NCBI GenBank assembly: GCA_028583405.1
Contig: CM053253.1
Span: forward strand, 7,522,219-7,586,218
Length of the DNA: 64,000 bases
Direction of reading: 5' to 3'
DNA from: Pogonophryne albipinna
Lineage: Eukaryota; Chordata; Actinopteri; Perciformes; Artedidraconidae
Numbering within the stretch: position 1 is the first letter of the stretch; every line of letters begins with the position of its first letter. Below, piece by piece: positions 22,620 to 34,545 of the stretch. The notes beneath the pieces are model-generated. The model saw nothing but the letters and a program-made list of their open reading frames with translations, was not told where the DNA came from and did not search any database. The position numbers and the translations under genes were made by a program.

Positions 22620-24100
22620 AGTTTATGTGAGAGTCTCTGTCCCAGTGCAATTTTGAGATTGCATATCCAAGCTGCGCCGCATTACATCACGCAGAGCCGA
22701 ACCGGTGACTTATCCGAGTGTAATGGGCAGTATAAGTGCTGCTCGCTCTGTTCGCCTCTAATTGTTCGCAGATGTTCTGAACGCCTTTGTGTCCCGCGTC
22801 TCGTTGCATTCACAGACGGCGTTCAGACTTTATTACAGCGAGGGAAACGTGGCATGGAGTAAGTGTTTAATTTGGCGGCTGGTTCTGTTAACTGGTTTTG
22901 GTTATTAAATTATTTACAAGGCGTTGCCGTCCACCAAGAAACATGGCGGAGTTGGAGCGATAAGTCGAATACTTGATTATAGTTTGACAGTTGATCAAAG
23001 CGAGTATTTACTAACACGCAAAGTGACAGAGGAAGTGGATAAAACGAGGAAGCGCCAACACAAGCCTATTATCGTTGACCTTTTTCCATTCAGGTAGCAG
23101 ACTTCTCTGCACGAAATACACCCATTGAGATCCTGAAATGTTCGAATACTTAGCATTCCTTCACTGTCATTCCTTGAAAACGTCCTCAAACTAGGATTTG
23201 TTTATCAAAATAGTTCTCTGTTGTTTGTTATTCAACTACCAGTTTAATCTTTACGTGGCAGTATCTGTTCAAACATCTTGAGGATGATGAGGTTAAAAAT
23301 GTTGGTTTTATGGAGTAAAAGACCTTGAAGACTCTCAAGGTCAGTCCTTCTGAGGAATATTTCTTTATTGGGTCGTAGCTCAGCCGTTTTACAGGGAGGG
23401 AAGAGCAACGGGATGATAATGTAGTCGGTTTGAAGTCCTGTAGGGGAGCGCAGACAGGTCAGAGCCTCCTGCAGTCTCCTATCTCTCCATTACCCCCCCC
23501 CCCCCTTTCTGCACCAACGACCGGGCTTTGAAGATAGTCTAGCCGGGGTCCTCCTTATCAGCGATGAGGTTTATCACTCACTGTCTGATGCATGCATGCA
23601 GTTTCTGTAGTTACCATGGTTATACTCCAAAGGCACTTCTGCAGCCTGCATTAGCATTGCAAAATATTCATTAAGTACCCCGTAGAGTTGGTGCGATACA
23701 ACAGAGCTCTCAGCGGGAGAGGAGAGTGACACAGATCTCCTGCAACATCATCATCGTGGCTGTTTACACAGATATTCAGATCAAAGGAATATTATCTGCT
23801 CCTGCATTGTCTCCTCACAGCCCTGCCCCCGCAGTTCAAGCCTGAAGGTGATTATTTGCTTGTAAACATCAGCATTAGAAGTCCGAACAAGCCAAGACGC
23901 TGACCTTGTTTTCTCTATTTGAACATGTCTTTACTCACAATACCATACCTTTTTAGTTTGCCTGACATTTTTTTATTATGTCCCAATGCATATTATGCCA
24001 AAAATACCCGGATGTCCTCCTGAATCCTGTCGTATTTTGAAGTATGAAAGCCAGCATGCTCTTCTGGCTATTTTCACCCACAATCCTTTGTGCAGCAGTT
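22620..24100. other. Low-repeat intergenic stretch, possible regulatory DNA
   Basis: Unlike its surroundings, 22640-22870 is CpG-rich and lacks transposon sequence. A donor-like GGA|GTAAGT lies near 22859. 23440-23900 is similar, with a C tract near 23492. It could hold a conserved non-coding element or untranslated exon, but nothing can be proven without comparison to other fishes. Confidence 0.3.
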
Positions 24101-24109
24101 TATCAAGGC

Positions 24110-25031
24110 AAGGCAAGGCAAGTTTATTTATATAGCACTTTTCAACGCAAGGCAATTCAAAGTGCTTTACAAAAAATGAAAGACATTAAGAAAATGGCAT
24201 TTAAAATCAGTCATTAAAAAGAAAAGCTAATAAAATAAACATTAAAAGAAAAAATACATGGATAAAAGTTACAGTGCAGTCTAAGATACGAATAGTTCAA
24301 TTAAAAGCAGCGACAAAAAGAAAAGTCTTCAGCCTGGATTTAAAAGTAGTAAGAGTTGCAGCGGACCTGCAGGTTTCTGGGAGTTTGTTCCAGATATTTG
24401 GAGCATAATAACTGAACGCTGCTTTACCATGTTTAGTTCTGACTCTGGGGACAGAAAGCTGACCAGTCCCTGAAGACCTGAGAGATCTGGATGGTTCATA
24501 ATTTAGCAGGAGGTCAGAAATGTATTTTGGGCCTAAACCATTCAAAGCTTTATAAACCAGCAGCAGTATTTTGAAATCTATTCTTTGACACACAGGAAGC
24601 CAGTGTAAAGACTTCAGAACAGGAGTGATGTGATCCACTTTCTTAGTGTTAGTGAGGACTCGAGCAGCGGCGTTCTGAATCAGCTGCAGCTTTCTAATAG
24701 ATTTTTTAGTGAGACCTGTGAAGACACCATTGCAGCAGTCGAGTCTACTGAAGATAAAAGCATGGACAAGTTTTTCCAAATCCTGCTGTGACATTAGTCT
24801 TTTAATCCTAGATATATTCTTTAGGTGATAGTAGGCTGATTTAGTAACTGTTTTAATGTGACTGTTGAAACTCAGGTCAGAGTCCATGACTACACCTAGA
24901 TTTCTGGCTTTATCTGTTGTTTTGAACATTGCAGACTGAAGCTCAGCGCTAACTTTTATACGTTCTGCCTTGGCTCCAAAAACCATTACCTCAGTTTTAT
25001 CTTTGTTTAATTGGAGAAAGTTCTGACACAT
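24110..25031 (-). mobile_element. L2/Jockey-like LINE, 3' end with intact C-terminal frame
   Basis: An open frame of 244 codons (25031 down to 24297) encodes the C-terminal part of a non-LTR retrotransposon polyprotein. It contains NKDKTEVMVFG, RNLGVVMDSDLSF, SRLDCCNGVF, LQLIQNAAARVL, HITPVLKSLHWLPV and a C-terminal WNKLPETCR segment, typical of L2-type fish LINEs. The 3' tail (TTGCCTTGCCTTGCCTTG read on the minus strand) lies at about 24110-24180. The 5' part, including the catalytic reverse-transcriptase core, is missing. It is a 5'-truncated insertion with a remarkably open frame, so probably young. Confidence 0.85.
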
Positions 25032-25589
25032 CCAGTCATTGATTTGTTCAATGCACTTACTCAGTGTTTGAATTGGAGCATAGTCTCCTGGTGAAATGGT
25101 TACGTAAATGTGTGTGTCATCCGCATAGCTATGGTAACTTATTTAGTTGTTTTTCATTATCATCAAGAGGGTCAGAGTTCAAGGCGCCATGTCAGGACAA
25201 AGGGCCAAATGTATGCATAAAGAAGCGACAGTTCATACTTTTATTTGGCAGCCACAGTATAAAATAAAAGTCAAAATAAAAAGTATGCGATTTGTAACGC
25301 AGCCATAGATATCAATTTGTATTTATCTTTAATCTATGCAGGGGGACCTATTGATTTCTACATTATTGTTCCTTTGTACATCCTTTTTTGTGCCATTTCT
25401 CACCTTTAACCGTGGACGTGTGGTTTCTGTACGCTGTAACCATTTGGCTAAATAGTCAATAAGATCTGACTTTTTTAATTTCATAAAGATGTGTCCTATC
25501 TGTGAAGCAATAAAATGTAGGTGCATTTTAAAAGTCTTCAGGATATTTGGAGGAATATTGGGATTATATTGTGAATCGCAGTTCATTTT

Positions 25590-26460
25590 CCCAGAGTAAA
25601 CGGGCTCTTCTCATCCAGTGCACTCTCTCTATGTCGTCCTCAGACGAGCCCTCCATCGTTGCTTCCAGTCATCCCGGTTCTCCATACATCTGGCTAGTTC
25701 ATTGGTACTTTGTGCTCCTGCGTCGTTCTTGAGTACGTCCACGTATGTTTGTGCGGGACGTCCTCGTGACCGATGCCCGTGTGTTGGTTCCCACAGCACC
25801 AATTTGCCGGCTGGCAGCTCTTGATGCCTTTGGCAATGTCCTGCTTGTCTCATTCTCCTGGCTGCAATTTTCTCGCTCACCCTTGGTATTCCCTCGTACA
25901 GGATCTTGTTGGTTACATGTACACTCTTGCTGATGTTAAATACTGCTCGCAATATTCTGGTGTAGCATCCGTCTAGAGACTTTTGCAGGGTTGGCTTCAG
26001 GGTCCAGCATTCACTGCCATAGAGGAGAACAGACTCTACCGTTGCATAGAAGAAGTTGAGTTTGATTTGACGGGGGAGGTTGGAGTTCCATACACTGGTC
26101 ATGCCGTTCAGGGCCCTCCATGCAAGTGCCTTCCTCACCTTAAGATCTTGCTCGGTTGAGTTAACCCATGAGCACAGGTACTTGAAGTCCTTGACTTCTT
26201 TAAGCACAGTGCCTTCTGTTGTTGTCAGAGGTGGATGTTCCGGTAAGATGTTATAGGTAATAACCTCAGTTTTCTTGGCGTTTAGCCTCAGGCCAACCTT
26301 GGCACACTCTGACTCCACTCTGTTCAGGAGTTCCTGTGCTTGCTCCACGCTGTCGGAGAGCAGGCTGATGTCGTCCGCATAGTCCAGGTCTGTCAGGACT
26401 ACTGTGGGGTGTCGTCTCGACCTCCTTGGTGTTAGAGTGAAGCCAAGACTGCACTGCATA
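25590..26460 (-). mobile_element. RTE-like LINE reverse-transcriptase fragment
   Basis: A 276-codon frame (26459 down to 25629) contains the reverse-transcriptase catalytic motif LDYADDISLLSDS. It continues with LRLNAKKTEVI, FKYLCSWVNSTEQD, LLYGSECWTLKPTLQKSLDG and the C-terminal GRPAQTYVDVLKND. This is a different clade from the LINE at 24.1-25.0 kb. The normally conserved Gly in FKYLG is Cys here. Upstream finger and endonuclease domains are absent. Clade assignment is by motif memory. Confidence 0.83.
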
Positions 26461-27470
26461 CTGCCTACTCATGAAATATTGGAGATGTATGCTCGAGGAA
26501 TCCTAATAGTATTGGCGAGAGAGAGGGAGAGCTCACCCTCATTCAAAATCCACCCTACAGAGGAATCTGTGGTCATACAAACCTTGAAAGTTGGCAAAAC
26601 ACTGCTTTAGCTGCTTCAGCTGCAACAAACACTCAATTCATCGACTGGCCAAAGAAAATATGGCTAGGAATGTAGTTTTTAATCAATTCAAGCAAACCGG
26701 GTCCCCTCCACGTCCTGTTTGGCCAAAGGAGGATTAAACGGCCATCATTTGATTCCCTTTTAATCCAGATACAATCTATCAGATTCCTCAGATTGATGAC
26801 CCATTGGATTAAGATTGTGTAGAAGAAGAAGAAGAATAACAGAGACAGTGGGAGGTTTTTCTCTAAATCCACGCCGTCTTGTATCCTGACAGAGTTCCTT
26901 TGTGCAGTTTATTTTCATTTGTGTTAAAATAAGGCTGTTATTGAGGAGCTTTACACCCCCCCCCTCCCCCTTCAATCCCTAAACCCTCTCCCACAAGGTG
27001 CTTTCAGTGTTTTAAAATTCTCATGAGCTTCCTGTTTCTAACCTATATGCCTCGAAAAAAAACTCTCTTCCCAGGGAGGTGGTGTTTGTCGTCATGATGG
27101 AGAGCAGATTGTTTGGACGCTTAAAAAAGGATCTCCATATATAACCCTCCCATATTATCTTTGATTCTGTACCATAAATAGGGCTTCCTCTTGGCCAGAC
27201 CTTGGGAAAAGGATGTGGATGATGAGTATGGCCGACTCCTGGTTGAGTTTGAGTCTCTGCAGCTGGTGGCCAGATGTGGAGAGACTAACATGCACGATCC
27301 TCTTAAATCTCCTTTTAACTGCTCTCATGGCTCTCTGCACCATGAAGTTACATGTAGTCCGCTCTCTGGAGCTCAACTGGCTTCACTTGTATTTGATTCT
27401 GGTGTCAAAATCTGGTTATGAATTGCCTCTAATCCTGATAATGATGAGTGATACAGGGCTGAAAGTAACA
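26461..27470. other. Intergenic stretch without recognised features
   Basis: Mixed AT-rich sequence with a short C tract near 26956-26968 and no recognisable gene or complete element. Confidence 0.4.
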
Positions 27471-27474
27471 TTAA

Positions 27475-28138
27475 AGGGGACCTATCATGCAAAATGCACT
27501 TTTTGATGTCTTTTATACATAAATATGTGTCCCCGGTGTGTCAGGGAACTCACGCAGCGTCAGAAAATAAAACCCTTTCTCTTTTCCTCCGTACCCACAT
27601 CTTTTAAAAAAGGGGGTACAACGAGCGGATACAGATTTGCTGCCGATATTACGTAATTTCGGATGGTGAACCCACAGAAAGTTGCTATCAGAAACAATGC
27701 CTGACGTGTTTTGGACGTAATCTCGTATTTGTTTACATTAGCAAGCCTCGCTAACACTCAGAGCTAACCTGTACTGGAGAGCACATGTGTTTAAAAAGCA
27801 GGAAATAAAAAAAGGAACTCACCTTGTGATAAACCTGCAAGAGAAAAGGCATTTGAGCTCCATACTGTTTCAGAAATAATCTTTGATGTGGTTTAGAACA
27901 GGATGGCGTTTTATCACAGCAGAATTTTACTTTATCTCCGGTAGAATTCTAATCAGGCATTTGCTCCGCCTCCTAAGGACCCACAATCAGCGTTTCTCTA
28001 ACAGGGCTGCAAAAGAGGGATATGAGGGATTTCTAAAATGCATGATCTGTTTGTATTTTGAGAAAAACACATCATAGATATGTTTTTATATATTTGAGAC
28101 CCATAATATATGCCTAAAAATAGCATGATAGGTGCACT
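27475..28138. mobile_element. TTAA-flanked MITE (AGGGGACCTATCATG family), uninterrupted copy
   Basis: A 664-bp element between TTAA at 27471-27474 and 28139-28142. Termini AGGGGACCTATCATG and CATGATAGGTGCACT match the copy at 15735-16785. It lacks the nested element, giving the empty site at about 27778-27795. Confidence 0.85.
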
Positions 28139-28429
28139 TTAAAGTACATTACATGAAGTACTTTACATGTTACTTTATACTTCCATTTGACGACATTCAG
28201 AGGGAACGCAAGTTGCAACTACATAAATCTGGCAGCTTTATGTTACTTTGCAGGTTCAGATTTGAAATAGAAAACATTATAATAAATGAACAAATACATT
28301 ATGGTATATAAAACATTGTTGATTTATAAATAGCCCTGAATAGAAACTAAAAAGATACGATTAAAACTCAAAATGACAGGACATTTGAACTCTATGTGGT
28401 GGAGGTGGATAGTGGATGTATCCATTATA

Positions 28430-30199
28430 CAGGGTTCGTACGGTCATTGAAAACCTGGAAAAGTCATGGAAATTCAAAATGCAAATTCCAGGCCCTGGAA
28501 AAGTTATGGAAAACAATATTTCTCCCAAAGTTTTGGAAAAGTTATGGAAATGTAACTAAAGTTGCATCAAATATAATTTACATTTTATCTAATCGCCGAA
28601 ATAATCTGCGGTCGCGAGCTGTTATGTATATATAATATATGAAGCGCGAGCTGTGTGCTCGAGTCTTCCTGCCTGTCGGGCCGGCTGAACTCTGCTGCTC
28701 CGGGATGAGGGTCAGCTACACTATCTACGGTGCGTTCGTTAACTGTGCGGAGTCACTGTGGCACAGACTGCACCGCTGGTGAACAGCTGTTAGAACGGGC
28801 CGTTCAGGTGTTCACAGCAGAGCGTGATGTGAACTGAAAAGTTTTTCTGTCGCAATATTATTTAAGGAATCGTTGAGCTAGCTAGCTAGCATTGTCACTA
28901 TCTGCTAACGTTAGCTTTAGCCTTCGTTTTCTAGTTTTCATAGGCTATAAACAGGTGGTATAAGTATAGATATTTACTAGAGTAAAAGTAGAAGTACTCA
29001 GATCTTGTACTTTAGTAGAAGTACTCAGATCTTGTACTTAATAAAAGTAGAAGTACTCAGGTCTTGTACTTGAGTAAAAGTAGAAGTACTCAGATCTTGT
29101 ACTTGAGTAAAAGTAGAATTACCAGAGTGTAGGAATACTCTGTTACAGTAAAAGTCCTGCATTCAAAATGTTCCTCAAGTAAAAGTAGAAAAGTATTATG
29201 ATCAAAATATAGTGAAAGTAGCGACAGTAAAAGTAGTTGTTGTGCAGATTGGTCCATTTCAGAATAATATATCTGATATGTTTTATAATGATTGATCATG
29301 AAAGTGTTCTCAAAGCTGGTAAAGGTGCAGCTAATTTGAATGACTGTAGACTGCAGGGTAGCTTATGAATTTACTCCAGGTGGAACTAAAGTCTGATTCA
29401 ACACTTGATTATATTTCACATCATTCATCCACATCTGTGAAGTAACTGAAGGTATTAAATACATGTAGTGGAGTCAAAGTACACCATGTACCTCTGAACT
29501 GTAGAGGAGTAGAAGTACACCATGTACCTCTGAACTGTAGTGGAGTAGAAGTACACCATGTACCTCTGAACTGTAGTGAAGTAGAAGTACACAGTAGCAA
29601 AACATTGAAATACTTAAAGTACAAGTATCTCAAAATTGTACCCACGTATAGTACTTGTTGAGTTTATGAACGTAGTTACTTTACACCAGTGGCTATCCAG
29701 ATAGAAAGACTAAGCCTTGAACAGAGGCATGAAAATACATTTTCAAAATGCTCAACAGTCCTGCCAGAATTATAAACTGACTGCTACACAATTAAAATAA
29801 ATGCTTTTATATATTTCTATTAGATGTGACTCTTTGGCGTTTCTGTTATTATTACCTGCTGCTTTAGTTGTTCTGACTGCTAACATCCTGTTATTCCTCA
29901 TTTTAAAGCCGATATTCCGTGGGGTCAGGGGTCGGGTCCTTGTCACCTTTTTCATACCTGATGACTTTGCATCCCTGACTACAGTTGCTTCAGCGTGTAG
30001 AAGCTAGTAAGCCTACTATTTGATTTGTTTTAGATAGGCACTACATGTTTCATATGCAGACCTTATATTCCTGTTCCATGTTAAAATAAAACATTTTCAG
30101 TGGTCATTTTTTTTTTGGTCATGGAAAATTAGGTAAAGGTCATTGAGAAGTCATGGAAAAGTCATTGAAAATCATTGGTGAAAAAGTGTATGAACCCTG
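28430..30199. mobile_element. CAGGGTTC-ended hAT-like non-autonomous element
   Basis: A 1770-bp element. The left end CAGGGTTCGTACGGTCATTG pairs imperfectly with the right end GTGTATGAACCCTG. ATTATA flanks both sides (28424-28429 and 30200-30205). The subterminal regions share the motif GGAAAAGTCATGGAAA in inverted orientation. CAGGG ends suggest the hAT superfamily, but the 6-bp duplication is shorter than the usual 8 bp. No transposase frame was found. A second, internally repetitive element is nested inside (28970-29665). Confidence 0.75.
28970..29665. repeat. AGTAAAAGTAGAAGTACTCAG minisatellite-bearing nested element
   Basis: Within the hAT-like element, GTAGAAGTACTCAGATCTTG with a short linker repeats about five times between 28975 and 29115. 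A second array, about 36 bp per unit (AGTACACCATGTACCTCTGA and flanks), repeats three times at about 29470-29590. The right part ends with an inverted variant (AAGTACAAGTATCTCAAAAT). It resembles dispersed fish MITEs carrying internal tandem arrays. Confidence 0.65.
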
Positions 30200-30429
30200 A
30201 TTATAGCAAAAGAATAAAGTGCAAGTGAATAAATCATGACAAACATGAAGCTTGTGACCTAAAGGACACTCAAGTTTCCACTAAAGACACTAGAAGGGGA
30301 CTCGTAGCTAAACTCGCCATATCACGCAAGGGCATATATTTAAATATCTGTTTCAAAGGGGATTTCTGTTACTATGTGTTTCTTATTTGCTGTTCTTTAT
30401 ACCTTTTATTGTAAACTCCACATAGGATT

Positions 30430-30990
30430 CTTGTCTGAGAGTGGTGCAGTTCTGATTCCTTAAAACCGGAAATGAGTTTTAGCACTTTAGCTTTCCTCGT
30501 CTCAAAGTTCATAGATTTTTGGTTAGAGACCTGACATACGGTCTGTGGAGAAATTCAAGTTTTGTTCTACGACATCAAATACGTCGGTAAATACCCCACT
30601 GGCAAAAGTTGGAAGCTTCTATGTTGTATGTAAACAGCTGTTGCTACAAGCGGCTAAATGAAACTATTAAATGTCATCACGCCGAACATTAGCCGCCTTT
30701 AGCTTAGCGGTGGCGACGTGTAGACATGTGCTCATGCTTTAGTTCCTTTTATAGCCTTTCGTTAGCTATTTACTTCTATGAATTGCATTTTTGCTTCAAC
30801 TACTATAATAGTAGTGCTTATTTGAGGTGATCTGTGTCATAGACCTGTGTATATAGCTTATTTCCTGCAATACTGCATTCAAAATCCAATGGAAGAACCC
30901 CATTCGCTTTTTGTTGAGGGAACCCGTTGGATGGTAACTTTCGGTTGTCCCCAAATGCGGCATCAGTGATCATTGTTTGTACAAATGTTG
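30430..30990. mobile_element. Decayed relative of the 36.2 kb foldback element
   Basis: Segments here match parts of 36160-36840 with many changes. Examples are GAGTGGTGCAG near the left end, TTTTGTTCTACGACATCAAAT, and GAGGGAACCCGTTGG near the right end. The central region is divergent. It directly precedes the LINE fragment at 31.0 kb. Confidence 0.5.
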
Positions 30991-31019
30991 ATCTGTGCGG
31001 CACAGGTTGCATTGGGATG

Positions 31020-32152
31020 AAAGTGAGCCTTTGCTTATTTTCCTTATACCTTCTCCCCCTTGGACTGATTTTTAGAAAATATGGCGTCTCCTACCACCTT
31101 TATGCGGACGACTCCCAATTATATCTACCCCTAAGAAAAAACACTAGCTCTCTGATGCCCCTGGTTGACTGTCTTAATGACATAAAGGCCTGGATGGCGC
31201 TAAACTTTTTAAATATAAATGAGAGCAAAACGGAGGTAATTGTGTTTGGACCAAATGGTGATGTCCCTTCCATTGACCTGGGTTCCCTGCAACAGTATGC
31301 AAAACCCATGGTCACAAATCTGGGTGTCAAAATCGACAGTGCTTTTAAATGAGATAAACAGATAAACTCTGTGGTTAAATCCAGTTTTTATCACTTAAGG
31401 CTCCTGTCCAAAATCAAACCGGTTTTATCCTTTTTAAACTTTGAGCGTGTAATTCATGCCTTTGTTTCAACTCGTTTAGATTATTGTAATGCACTTTATG
31501 CAGGCCTAAATAAGACTTTGCTGGCCCGCCTGCAGCTTGTACAAAACGCTGCGGTGCGGCTGCTTACAGGAACCCGCAAGTTTGACCACATCACACCAGT
31601 TCTGGCTTCGCTCCACTGGCTTCCTGCCATTTTAGAGTCCATTTTAAGATTTTATTGTTTGTTTTTAAATCTCTTAATGGGCTGGCCCCAGAGTACATCG
31701 CCGACCTCTTACAGGTGTACACCCCCTCAAGGGCTTTGAGGTCGGCTGATCAGCTGCTGCTTGTAGTCCCAAAAACAAAGAAAAAGACCAGGGGAGACCG
31801 AGCGTTCTCATCGGTAGCCCCCAGGCTCTGGAACGACCTGCCCCCTCATGTAAAATTGTCGCCCACTCTTGAAGCTTTTAAGTCCCGCCTAAAAACCCAC
31901 CTCTTTTCCCTCGCTTACCAGTCAGTCTGAGCTATGTCTTACCTATTTGTATGCTTTTACTGTCTGTCCATAGCCTTTATGTGCCTTGTATTTATTCTTA
32001 TGTGTGCTTTTTTATCTTTTCTTATGTGTGCTTTTTATCTATTCGTGTAATATTATATTTTATTATAATGTTATGTTCATTGTGAAGCACTTTGACAAAC
32101 CCTCTGTTTTTAAACTGTGCTATATAAATAAAGTGGATTGGATTGGATTGCC
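31020..32152 (+). pseudogene. L2-like LINE reverse-transcriptase pseudogene
   Basis: The + strand encodes the catalytic motif YHLYADDSQLYLPL at about 31096-31134, then ESKTEVIVFGPNG, NLGVKIDS, STRLDYCNALYAGL, LQLVQNAAVRLLTG, HITPVLASLHWLPA and PRLWNDLPP. The frame is broken by TGA at 31350 and by a frameshift near 31650. The 3' end carries TGAAGCACTTTGACAAACCC and a GGATT-type tail at about 32135-32152, as in L2 elements. It is a dead 5'-truncated copy. Confidence 0.85.
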
Positions 32153-32807
32153 ATTCTTCAAAACCTGACTTAAGCCCGAAGAAATCTGGACACATCTGTC
32201 TTTTTGGTACCTTTTTAAATATACATCTAGCAGCTCTATAAGACTTGACATGACCTGGATTAACTCGTCTGGCCTCCTTACCATCGTGTCTTGTTCAACC
32301 TCCACATGTTTTCCAGGCATGTAAGAGTTCAGTAGTTTGGTGTGAATGTGACTCACGGAGGAATCAGGTATTTATTAAGGTTTGCTGACATGCATGGAAA
32401 TGTAGTGTGCAGCTGGACAACATGTCAGTCTGGTTAAACAGTCAGCTCGTAGTCTGGTTGGAGGGGAACACCACCTCTCTGCGGAGTATTTACGGTTGTA
32501 TGAATCTGCCTTTAATGGAGGCCATGACGAATGGTTTTCATTACTGCGCTTTTACGATTGCAGAAATGAACTTTGAATCTTTTCACATGTGAGGGATTGA
32601 TGAAGGTCACAATAAAGCTCTGGAGTGAAACAGTAATAAAAGAAAAGTTACTAATAAAGTTGTGAAAAGGGCTCAAACTAATCATTGATTTTATTATCGA
32701 ATAATCTAAACATTTTCTTCATTTATCGGTTATTAATTTTTCTGATCAGAATACCAAAAGAAACACAGCTTCCACAATTGTTTTTATATTTTAATCTTAT
32801 ACACAAT

Positions 32808-33024
32808 CACAACAGAGACGCCAGCTAACCAATCAGAGCAGACTGGGCTCTGGTTTCAGACAGAGGGTGAAAAGAGGGGCTGCAGCACAGGCAAAAATAA
32901 AGAGCTTTTTGAACATTAAAGCATGGAGACATGTCACCGTAGAGACACTCAAAGTACAGATATGAACCTGAAAATGAACCCAATATGTCCTTTTTGAGTA
33001 AAATGAATGCATTGAAGGGGCCCT
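32808..33024. mobile_element. Truncated TTAA MITE (right end only), relative of 59.6 kb copy
   Basis: The segment from CCAGCTAACCAATCAGAGCA to the terminus GGGGCCCT (TTAA at 33025-33028) matches 59797-59970 closely in its left part. The left half of the element is missing. Confidence 0.65.
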
Positions 33025-33028
33025 TTAA

Positions 33029-33582
33029 TATTGAATATACCAGAGTCAATATCGTTGTATGTGTTCACATGCTTTAAGTCAATGATAGCTGATTCTGATG
33101 TGCCAATTACATCCAACCTGTATATGTTTGGCAATGTTTGTGTTTTGGATTTGAGCTCTTTTACTTCATAGTTCATAGTTCACTGCCTTGACTCACCCCT
33201 CTGGCATTTAATGTTCTATCTTATCCTATATTTAAATTGTTGTTTTGACAAATAGTTCATCCTAAGGCTACAAATATCCAGTTTGACAAGAAGTGACACA
33301 TTATCATTATCTAACTGGCGTCACTATTAGAACATATCATACCAAATAACTTCACAAACATACTTTGCTTTGTATTTTGGCTTCTATCTATTGAGTATAA
33401 TTTAATTTTAGGAATAATTCATGATAATATAAATCTCCAATTTTTGTGATGCATCCCTGGTTGATAGTTTTTTGGGGTATTTTAACTTAAATACCACTTA
33501 ATGATGATCAGAATTACCTGCAAACTTATTTTTCTCAGGTTTGATTATCTGACTATTCGAGTCAGCTTTATATTCAAAGGTG
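33029..33582. other. AT-rich stretch without recognised features
   Basis: No gene or complete element seen; some short A/T tracts. Confidence 0.4.
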
Positions 33583-34545
33583 ATAATAATAATAATAATA
33601 GCACTTTTCATGCAACTCAAAGTGCTTTACAAAATGACACATCACAAGTTAAAAGCAAACAACAAGAAATTCCCCTCAGATTATTTGTTAAGAACTTTAA
33701 AAGGTACATGCAGCAAAATATAACATTTTATCAGGTTGATCGACACAAGGAGGTAAAATGTATGATAATAAAAATAAAATAAATAATGGTTTCTCTCTGA
33801 CAGATAACAGGGGGTCCGCGGGGTCTTAAAAGTATTAAAAGTTGATAAATCAATTTAGCGAAAATTAAGGCTATTAAAAAGTATTAAAGGGCATTTTCCA
33901 AGGTATTACATGTTGTAGCTTGTTTTCAATAAGTATATGAATTGTCCAAAGAGGTTGTATTCTACAGTCTGCCTGAATGTAATCATTGCGTAGGTGTGTA
34001 GTGTGATTCTGTGTAGTTTATTTATGGCATCCCGTTGGATTTGACGTCATCTGAACAGGACATCGCACGCTCACTGCTTGATAATGCGCGAAGGTCCGTT
34101 TACGCCGGTTATTAAACAACATCGTTATGGGGAAATGCAAGTCTGCGTCCAAATGGTTGGAAGATAAGGAGGAAGGACAATCAATACTGTATATAGTCAA
34201 TGTGAGGTAAAGTGTGTCGCCAAGGTAACCGGTTAGAACTCCAAGTGGCGATGAGGTCTTAAAATGTATGGAAAGGGTCTTAAAAAAGGTCTTAAAAGGG
34301 ATTACATTTGACTTCAGGATCCCTGCATATACCCTGGATAAGACACAAGACAACTGAGTCGATGCAACAATATAAAATATGAAACATATAGGTGCAACAC
34401 AAATAAAAAGACTATAAAATAAACAAAACAATATGAAGGTAGGTCAATAATAAAGACTAAAAGAACATTTAAAGTGGGCGGTTGCTAATAAAAAGCTAAT
34501 CTAAAAAGATGTGTCTTTAGCTGTCGTTTAAAAATGTCCACTGAT
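33583..34545 (-). mobile_element. Decayed LINE 3' end interrupted by a CAGGG element
   Basis: A TAA-repeat tail (ATAATAATAATAATAG, then CACTTTTC) and CAAAGTGCTTTACAAAATG at the left are a LINE 3' tail in reverse orientation, like that at 24.1 kb. After the insert at 33808-34336 the relic resumes, with GATGTGTCTTTAGCTG at about 34508 matching the position of the LINE C terminus. No open frame remains. Confidence 0.55.
33808..34336 (+). mobile_element. CAGGG element with MGKCK leader, copy 1
   Basis: A 529-bp element starting CAGGGGGTCCGCGGGGTCTT and ending GCATATACCCTG, with GATAA on both sides (33803-33807 and 34337-34341). Close relatives lie at 46844-47373 and 48971-49490. ATG at 34127 opens a short frame beginning MGKCKSASKWLEDKEEGQS before a stop. 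That start resembles the N terminus of hAT-type transposon proteins in fish, so this may be an internally deleted transposon that kept the start of its transposase. The resemblance is from memory. Confidence 0.75.

Noticed and set aside
30927..31019. Start of the 141-residue frame before the YADD motif as part of the LINE
   Set aside because: Its first 30 or so codons match the neighbouring foldback-type repeat rather than a LINE.
34018..34431. 137-residue reverse frame, repeated at 47.1 and 49.2 kb
   Set aside because: Antisense shadow of the CAGGG element; recurrence reflects the repeat, and the plausible coding remnant is on the + strand.
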